NCBI GenBank assembly: GCA_021789945.1
Contig: JAJYIS010000003.1
Location: 1-55,616 of the forward strand
DNA length: 55,616 nucleotides
Direction of reading: 5' to 3'
Source: Thermoplasmata archaeon
Lineage (GTDB): Archaea; Thermoplasmatota; Thermoplasmata; UBA10834
Shown here: piece after piece, positions 51,286 to 55,616 of the stretch
Position numbering within the stretch: position 1 is the first letter of the stretch
How the letters are laid out: each line of letters begins with the position of its first letter
Translations under genes and position numbers: made by a program
The notes under the pieces: generated by a model
Database searches by the model: none
What the model was told of the DNA's origin: nothing
What the model saw: only the letters and a program-made list of their open reading frames with translations

Positions 51286-51498
51286 AGTGGGGAAGTAGCT
51301 CCTAGGATCGGGGGTTTTGCTGTTTCCTCATGGTGTTTTTCTGGTTTGCAGCTCTTCCGTGATACGAAATGTCATGCTCCTGAACTCGATCCCCTTCTGG
51401 TTGGCTCGTTCTATGGGGGCGGAAAAACCGTGACGTCAACAAATAGGGTATTTGTCGCCGTTTTCACGAGGGAAAGCAGGGGGCGGAGGCTGCTGAGG

Positions 51499-51568
51499 GC
51501 ATTTTGCAGCGAAAATGCGACATTTTAAATATGCTCAAAACTCATGCTTTTGTCGGACAATCGTCCGA
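51499..51568 (+). promoter_or_regulatory. recombinase promoter bracketed by two inverted repeats
   Basis: Inverted repeat 1 is GCATTTT-GCAGCG-AAAATGC (51499-51518). The TATA box TTTTAAATATG is at 51523-51533. Inverted repeat 2 is TCGGAC-AATC-GTCCGA (51553-51568), which falls on the predicted transcription start. The layout suggests control by a symmetric DNA-binding protein, possibly the recombinase. Confidence 0.5.
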
Positions 51569-51591
51569 AGCGAAGGGATGGGGAATCTAGC

Positions 51592-52248
51592 ATGCGCAAG
51601 TATCTCAAGCAGGATGAGCTAAGGGCCCTGCTCGAGGCTCCGAGACGGATGAGGGACCGTCTCATCATCAAACTTCTCTATGAAACGGGGATGAGGGTGG
51701 GCGAGCTCGTCGCCTTGACAATCGGTGACGTGGATCTCGAGGCGAGCGAGATCACGATACAGGAGGCGAAGAGGCACAAGGAGGGCAGGAAGGTCCCCCT
51801 TGTCAACAGCTGGACGAAGACGATGTTGCGTGACTACATCGGGACGAGGAAGGTCTGGAAGGACCCGCTTTTCGTCTCGAACAAGAGGATGCCGCTGTCC
51901 AGGCGCCAGGTGGAGAGGCTGATCTCCAACTACGGCGCCCAGATCGGCCTGGACAAGGACAAGAGGCACCCGCACGTGCTGCGCCACACGCATGCCGTCT
52001 ACTCCCTGAAGTCTGGCATCGACCTCAGGACGCTGCAGCAGAACCTCGGCCATTCCAGCATAGAGGTGACCGCCATCTACCTCACCATGGACATCGACGA
52101 CAGGAAGGAGGAGTACTCCAAGCACCCGCTGCCGTCGACCGAGAACGATTCTGAGGAAGTGGCCGAGCCCAAGGCCGAACACGAGAGCGATGGGCCAGCG
52201 GTGGCCTCGAATCACAGCACCTCGTTTGTGATCGGGAGCGGCGTATAG
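51592..52248 (+). CDS. minimal tyrosine recombinase / integrase (catalytic domain only)
   Basis: 218 residues from ATG 51592 (the track start adds 16). The catalytic residues are complete: Arg in YETGMRVGELVALTIGDVDL, Lys region in QEAKRHKEGRKVPLVNSW, HVLRHTHAVYSLKSG (H-x-x-R), LGHSSIEVTAIYLTMD (His and nucleophile Tyr). The N-terminal SAM-like arm-binding domain of Xer and phage integrases, about 90 residues, is missing. The C-terminal 40 residues are acidic and polar. Xer-family roles are chromosome dimer resolution or element mobility. AT-rich repeats overlap its stop codon. Confidence 0.9.
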   Translation: MRKYLKQDELRALLEAPRRMRDRLIIKLLYETGMRVGELVALTIGDVDLEASEITIQEAKRHKEGRKVPLVNSWTKTMLRDYIGTRKVWKDPLFVSNKRMPLSRRQVERLISNYGAQIGLDKDKRHPHVLRHTHAVYSLKSGIDLRTLQQNLGHSSIEVTAIYLTMDIDDRKEEYSKHPLPSTENDSEEVAEPKAEHESDGPAVASNHSTSFVIGSGV

Positions 52249-52281
52249 TTTACGGCTATACTATTAAACTAGATAAACTAT
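52245..52281. repeat. three copies of ATAGTTTA around the recombinase stop codon
   Basis: ATAGTTTA occurs at 52245-52252 (plus; its TAG is the recombinase stop). As TAAACTA(G) it occurs in inverted orientation at 52265-52271, and again as TAAACTAT at 52274-52281. The first two form an inverted pair with a 12-base spacer, the last two a direct pair. Position and AT-richness suggest a recombination or binding site. Confidence 0.5.
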
Positions 52282-52317
52282 TTTCATATATTATTATATC
52301 AAATAACTAGAACGGCC

Positions 52318-52341
52318 CTGCCCCGAGGATTTTCGGGGCAG
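52318..52341. terminator. 9-bp stem hairpin downstream of the recombinase
   Basis: CTGCCCCGA-GGATTT-TCGGGGCAG is perfectly paired. It lies 70 bases after the recombinase stop and about 25 bases ahead of the rfcL TATA element (CTATAATACG, 52364-52373). It may end the recombinase transcript and insulate rfcL. Confidence 0.5.
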
Positions 52342-52395
52342 TTGTCCCTCGCGCACGATTAATCTATAATACGGGTCGGGCGATGTTGAAGAAGA

Positions 52396-53784
52396 ATGCA
52401 GGAACCGTGGACCGAGAAGTATCGTCCAAGGTCGCTCAGGGATATCATCGGTAATGAGATGGCCGTCCGTGCGATGAGGCGGTGGGCCGAATCCTGGACC
52501 TCTGGCATGCCGAGGAGGAAGGCGCTAGTGCTTATGGGGGAGCCCGGTATCGGGAAGACCAGCGCCGCCCTCGCCCTCGCGACCGACATGAGATGGGACC
52601 ACATCGAGATGAACGCCTCGGACCACAGGAACGCCTCGTCAATCCAGAGCGTCGCAGGCGCCGGCTCGGCGAACCAGACCTTCTCGGACTCGGGCGAGTT
52701 CATGTCGACCAGCCGGGGCATGAGGAAGCTGGTGATCCTCGACGAGGCGGACAACCTGTTCGGGAACCAGGACAGGGGAGGCGCGAAGGCCATATCGGAG
52801 ACGATAAGGGACTCCGGCCAGCCCATCATCCTGATCGTGAACGACTACAACGAGCTCGCGAGGAAGTCCCCCGCCGTGAAGACTCTCGCGGAGAAGGCGG
52901 TCTTCTCAAGGCTTTCTGCGGCGGAGGTGATGAGGGTGCTGAAATCCATCCTGGCGAGCGAGGACCTGACCGTCCCTGCGGCGGTCCTGGAGAGGATATC
53001 CGCCAACGCGGGCGGCGACCTCAGGGCCGCGATCAACGACCTCCAGATGATCACCGAGGGGAGGACCGATTTCGAGCACGTCGACGCTGACGCGCTCGGC
53101 AAGCGCAACCAGGACAAGGAGATGCAGGATGTCTTCAGGGCGATGTTCAGGTCGCAGAGCATCAGGGACGCGCGGGACTCTACTTTCGGCCTGGACATGA
53201 CCCCGGACGACCTCATCATGTGGATCGAGGAGAGCGCCCCCGCAGAGATCAGGGAGCCAGCCTGCCTGGCCGGAGCGTTCGACTCGATATCGAAGTCGGA
53301 CGTCTTCCTGGGCCGCACCAGGCAGCTCCAGCATTACGGCCTATGGGCGTACGCGAAGGAACTGATGACGGGCGGGGTCGCGCTCGCCAAGGCGGGAAGC
53401 CCGGGCCCGGGGCCTCCGGAGTACAGGTTCCCTGGCCAGTTCATCGTCATGTCGAGGGCGAAGGGCCCGCGCGCGGTCAGAAACGCGGTCGCGGACAAGG
53501 TCGCACAGTACACCCACACATCCAGGAGATGCGCTCTTGACTCCACTGTGCCGGTCCTATCGGTGATGGTCAAGAGGGACGACGAGTTGCTCCTCGAGAT
53601 GGGGAGGACCCTCGATCTGGACGATGCGGACGTCGGGTATCTCTTGGGGGTCGACCCCGACTCGAGCAGGGTCTCGCACGCGATGAACCGCATCAGGGGC
53701 GACGCTGCGCGGGCGGAGGATGCTGGCAAGGCCGAGAAGGGTCCTGGCCGGCCGAGGGGAAGGAAGGGACTGACTGAGTTCTGA
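52396..53784 (+). CDS. rfcL: replication factor C large subunit
   Basis: 462 residues: EKYRPRSLRDIIGNEMAVRA, Walker A GEPGIGKTSAALALA, Walker B LVILDEADNLFGNQ, the RFC sensor NDYNELARKS and the C-terminal collar. It partners RfcS (11.5 kb) as the clamp loader. The chain ends PRGRKGLTEF, a degenerate PCNA-interacting peptide in which the usual Gln is Arg (R-K-G-L-T-E-F) and the second aromatic is missing. A TATA element about 23-32 bases upstream fits a leaderless mRNA. Confidence 0.95.
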   Translation: MQEPWTEKYRPRSLRDIIGNEMAVRAMRRWAESWTSGMPRRKALVLMGEPGIGKTSAALALATDMRWDHIEMNASDHRNASSIQSVAGAGSANQTFSDSGEFMSTSRGMRKLVILDEADNLFGNQDRGGAKAISETIRDSGQPIILIVNDYNELARKSPAVKTLAEKAVFSRLSAAEVMRVLKSILASEDLTVPAAVLERISANAGGDLRAAINDLQMITEGRTDFEHVDADALGKRNQDKEMQDVFRAMFRSQSIRDARDSTFGLDMTPDDLIMWIEESAPAEIREPACLAGAFDSISKSDVFLGRTRQLQHYGLWAYAKELMTGGVALAKAGSPGPGPPEYRFPGQFIVMSRAKGPRAVRNAVADKVAQYTHTSRRCALDSTVPVLSVMVKRDDELLLEMGRTLDLDDADVGYLLGVDPDSSRVSHAMNRIRGDAARAEDAGKAEKGPGRPRGRKGLTEF

Positions 53785-53797
53785 GAGGGTCGTCGCA

Positions 53798-54726
53798 TTG
53801 ACTTCGAGAACCGTTGAGCATCTGGAGAAGCAGCAGTACAGGCTCGTGGGGGAGAGCGGGGCGGTCAAGCTCTGCCACTGGATGCGCCAGAAGCTCTTGT
53901 ACGGGCGCCCGTGCTACAAGGAGGAGTTCTACGGGATCGAATGTCACCGCTGCCTCCAGATGACGCCCTCCGTGAATGTGTGCAACATGAGGTGCCTCTT
54001 CTGCTGGCGGTATCACGGGATGACAGGGTTCGAGGGAGCATCCCACACCGAGCCCGAGGCGCTCCTGGACGGATGCATCTCCGAGCAGAGGTTCCTCGTC
54101 TCGGGCTTCAAGGGGGATCCCAGGTGCGGCGAGAGGCTCTGGAATGAGGCGAGGGAGCCGAACCAGGTGGCCATATCGCTCTCCGGAGAGCCCACGCTGT
54201 ACCCGACCTCGGGGAGTTCATCGCGCTTTGCAAGAGGCGGGGCATGACGACCTTCCTTGTGACGAACGGCACCGTCCCAAAGGCGCTGGCCAACCTGTCG
54301 ACACTTCCCACTCAGCTCTATGTCACGGTCGCGGCCCCGAACAAGAAGCTGTTCGAGAGGCTCTGCGTCCCCCAGTCCTCCCGCGCTTGGGAGGGCCTGA
54401 TGGAGACTCTCGAGCTGCTGCCGTCACTATCCACCAGGACCGTCGTCAGGCACACGCTCGTGGACGGCTGGAACCTCGGCTGGGAGGACGAGTACGCAGA
54501 GCTGGACAGGCTGGCGGACCCGACCTTCGTCGAGCCCAAGGGGTACGTGTTCGTGGGAGACTCGCGCACTAGGATGACCGTCGGCAACATGCCCTCGCAC
54601 GCCTCCGTCAGGGAGTTCTCGGCGAGGCTCTCGAAGCGCTTGTCCCTAGACGTGCTCGGAGAGCGCGAGGATAGCAGGATCGTCCTGCTCGGCAGGAAGG
54701 GCGCGAAGCTCAGGGTGAGGGGCTAG
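53798..54726 (+). pseudogene. taw1: tRNA-Phe 4-demethylwyosine synthase Taw1, interrupted by an apparent 1-base deletion
   Basis: The two ORF-track entries 53798-54247 and 54244-54726 are halves of one radical SAM enzyme of about 309 residues. The first half has YGIECHRCLQMTPSVNVCNM then RCLFCWRYHGM (C-x3-C-x2-C) and ISLSGEPTLYP. The second has MTTFLVTNGTVP and the C-terminal domain. Reading the bases after the YP codons (about 54202-54206) one frame over gives DLGEFIALCKRRGMTTFLV, the expected continuation. So a single base is missing in the CCCG region. Taw1 converts m1G37 of tRNA-Phe to 4-demethylwyosine using pyruvate. The cause could be a sequencing error, a real mutation or programmed frameshifting. 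Confidence 0.85.
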
Positions 54727-54731
54727 AATGC

Positions 54732-55616
54732 TCACTTCAGCCTGATGGTCTCGAGGTTCATCGGCGCCCGGGTCTCGATGCCGAACTTCTTGTACAGGGT
54801 GCTTGCCAGGTCCGCGCACTTGAAGTCCTCACCGTGGCAGATGATGATGCGCTCTGGCCTCGGCTCGAGGGTGCTCACGTAGTTCACGAGCTGCCTCCTG
54901 TCCGAGTGGCCGGAGAAGCCGTCGACGTTCTCCACATCCATCTTGAGGTGCAGGTTGAGGGGCTTCCCCTTCTCGGTGAGGGTTATGTCCGACCAGCCCT
55001 TCTGGATCTTCCGGCCCATGGTGCCGTCCCCCTGGTAGCCGACGAACACGAGCGAGTTCTTGTCGTCGTCGCACCAGGCCTTGAAGTACTCCATCACCGG
55101 GCCGCCGTTCATCATGCCGCTCGTAGCGAGGACGATGCACGGCTCAGGGTCGTGGCAGATGCGCTCCCTCATCTCGGAGCTGTCCACGCGCTTGAATATG
55201 TCCGACAGGAACGGGTTCTCGCCCATCTGGAATATCTGCGTCCGGAGCTGGCTGTTGAGGTACTCCGGATACGCCGTGTGAATGGCAGTCGCCTCCCAGA
55301 TCATCCCGTCCAGGTAGACCGGGGCCCTCGGTATCTGGTGGTTCCTCATCTGCTCTTCGAGGACCAGCATGACCTCCTGGGACCTCCCGACCGCGAAGAC
55401 GGGTACGAGCACCCTGCCTCCGCGGACGAGGGTGGTGCGAACGATCTCCTTCAGCTGGTTGCCCGCCTCCTGCCTGCTGGGCTGCATGTCGTGGTATCCG
55501 CCGTATGTCGACTCGATGACCAAGGTCTCGAGCCTCGGGAACTTGTTGACCGATGCGTTGAACAGCCAGGACTTCTCGAACTTTATGTCGCCCGTGAAGG
55601 CGATGTTGTACAACCC
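54732..55616 (-). CDS. fttA: FttA / aCPSF1 beta-CASP ribonuclease (3' part)
   Basis: Only the C-terminal 294 residues are in the window; the coding frame continues past the right edge and the track start at 55613 is an internal TTG. The segment YNIAFTGDIKFEKSWLF, PRLETLVIESTYGGYHD, RVLVPVFAVGRSQEVMLVLE, IVLATSGMMNGGPVMEYF and VDGFSGHSDRRQLVNYV are beta-CASP motifs with the catalytic histidines. The end MNLETIRLK is typical of aCPSF1. This factor cleaves nascent transcripts and drives transcription termination in archaea. It is convergent with taw1 (5-base gap). Confidence 0.94.
   Translation of the reverse strand, partial: GLYNIAFTGDIKFEKSWLFNASVNKFPRLETLVIESTYGGYHDMQPSRQEAGNQLKEIVRTTLVRGGRVLVPVFAVGRSQEVMLVLEEQMRNHQIPRAPVYLDGMIWEATAIHTAYPEYLNSQLRTQIFQMGENPFLSDIFKRVDSSEMRERICHDPEPCIVLATSGMMNGGPVMEYFKAWCDDDKNSLVFVGYQGDGTMGRKIQKGWSDITLTEKGKPLNLHLKMDVENVDGFSGHSDRRQLVNYVSTLEPRPERIIICHGEDFKCADLASTLYKKFGIETRAPMNLETIRLK

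Larger units (their letters stand above)
50525..51591. other. 1.07-kb AT-richer island without a convincing gene
   Basis: Markedly less GC-rich than the flanking genes. It holds the parvulin promoter at 50548-50556 and the hairpin CAGTCTG-CGCC-CAGACTG (50914-50931). An AT-rich block at 51180-51255 has repeated CTAAT/ATTAG elements. A stronger hairpin lies at 51267, and the promoter of the downstream recombinase lies at the end. The 90-residue ORF at 51256-51528 has no recognisable motif and unusual composition. No RNase P, SRP RNA or tRNA signature was seen. It may be a remnant of an integrated element. Confidence 0.5.

Noticed and set aside
51424-51445. TGACGTCA palindrome as a regulatory site
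   Set aside because: Single 8-bp palindrome without position relative to any promoter; expected by chance at this scale.
51256-51528. 90-residue ORF in the island
   Set aside because: No motif, no convincing start context, and it covers the hairpin and the inverted repeat before the recombinase; probably not coding.
1-55616. CRISPR array or complete insertion sequence
   Set aside because: No series of regularly spaced direct repeats and no transposase-like ORF was seen; the only mobility-type gene is the tyrosine recombinase at 51.6 kb.

Overview
The window is 55.6 kb of GC-rich, gene-dense archaeal chromosome, most likely from an uncultured member of the Thermoplasmatota. The archaeal assignment rests on both replication factor C subunits, archaeal DnaG, a thermosome subunit, ribosomal protein L40e, FttA (aCPSF1), archaeal Trm1 and Taw1, the archaeal MptD aldolase, fructose-bisphosphate aldolase/phosphatase, archaeal phosphoglycerate mutase, NreA, and TATA/BRE promoters that often place the start codon 25-30 bases downstream (leaderless genes). 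The class-level assignment is inference from gene content and style. No CRISPR array or complete insertion sequence was found.

Layout. 1-5.7 kb: ribL/ribB (riboflavin/FAD), a MacB-type ABC exporter and a sugar-phosphate isomerase. 5.9-14.6 kb: a ribbon-helix-helix regulator with a palindromic operator, serine hydroxymethyltransferase, an LEA14-like protein paired with a zinc-ribbon membrane protein, the tRNA thiolase NcsA, RfcS, the 49-residue L40e gene missed by the ORF track, and a regulator with two HTH units. 14.5-20 kb: topoisomerase I, PurA, Trm1 and a THEP1-type NTPase. 20-25.3 kb: one long minus-strand cluster, korDABC-acdB-psd-pssA-mptD. It couples 2-oxoacid oxidation to ADP-forming acyl-CoA synthetase, followed by polar lipid head-group and pterin genes. 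25.5-34 kb: NadA, a LysE exporter, a candidate C/D box sRNA, an Hjc-like resolvase, a degenerate Nudix protein, AspRS, transporters and the ACD alpha subunit. 34-38.7 kb: gluconeogenic fbp-tpiA and a large exported lamin-tail/phospholipase-D/PKD protein. 38.7-42 kb: dnaG next to a Lon-like ATPase that has lost its protease domain, two tiny abutting ORFs in the dnaG leader, and a ubiquitin-like sulfur-carrier protein. 42-50.5 kb: a four-PKD surface protein, tRNA-Ser(CGA), ApgM, an Fe-S assembly factor, a Bat-type HTH regulator, NreA with a radical SAM partner, and the thermosome with an unusual promoter. 50.5-52.4 kb: an AT-richer, almost gene-free island with a minimal tyrosine recombinase and several inverted repeats. 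52.4-55.6 kb: RfcL, a frameshifted taw1 and the 3' part of fttA.

Functionally the window combines DNA replication and repair (RfcS, RfcL, DnaG, TopA, Hjc, NreA), tRNA maturation (NcsA, Trm1, Taw1, one tRNA), gluconeogenesis (PGI/PMI, FBPA/P, TIM, ApgM) and peptide or 2-oxoacid fermentation (Kor plus ACD). The signals most worth a second look are the C/D box sRNA-like element, the dnaG leader with two micro-ORFs and the adjacent protease-less Lon-like ATPase, the recombinase island, the paired palindromes in the thermosome promoter, the regulator with its own operator at 6.3 kb, and the one-base disruption of taw1.
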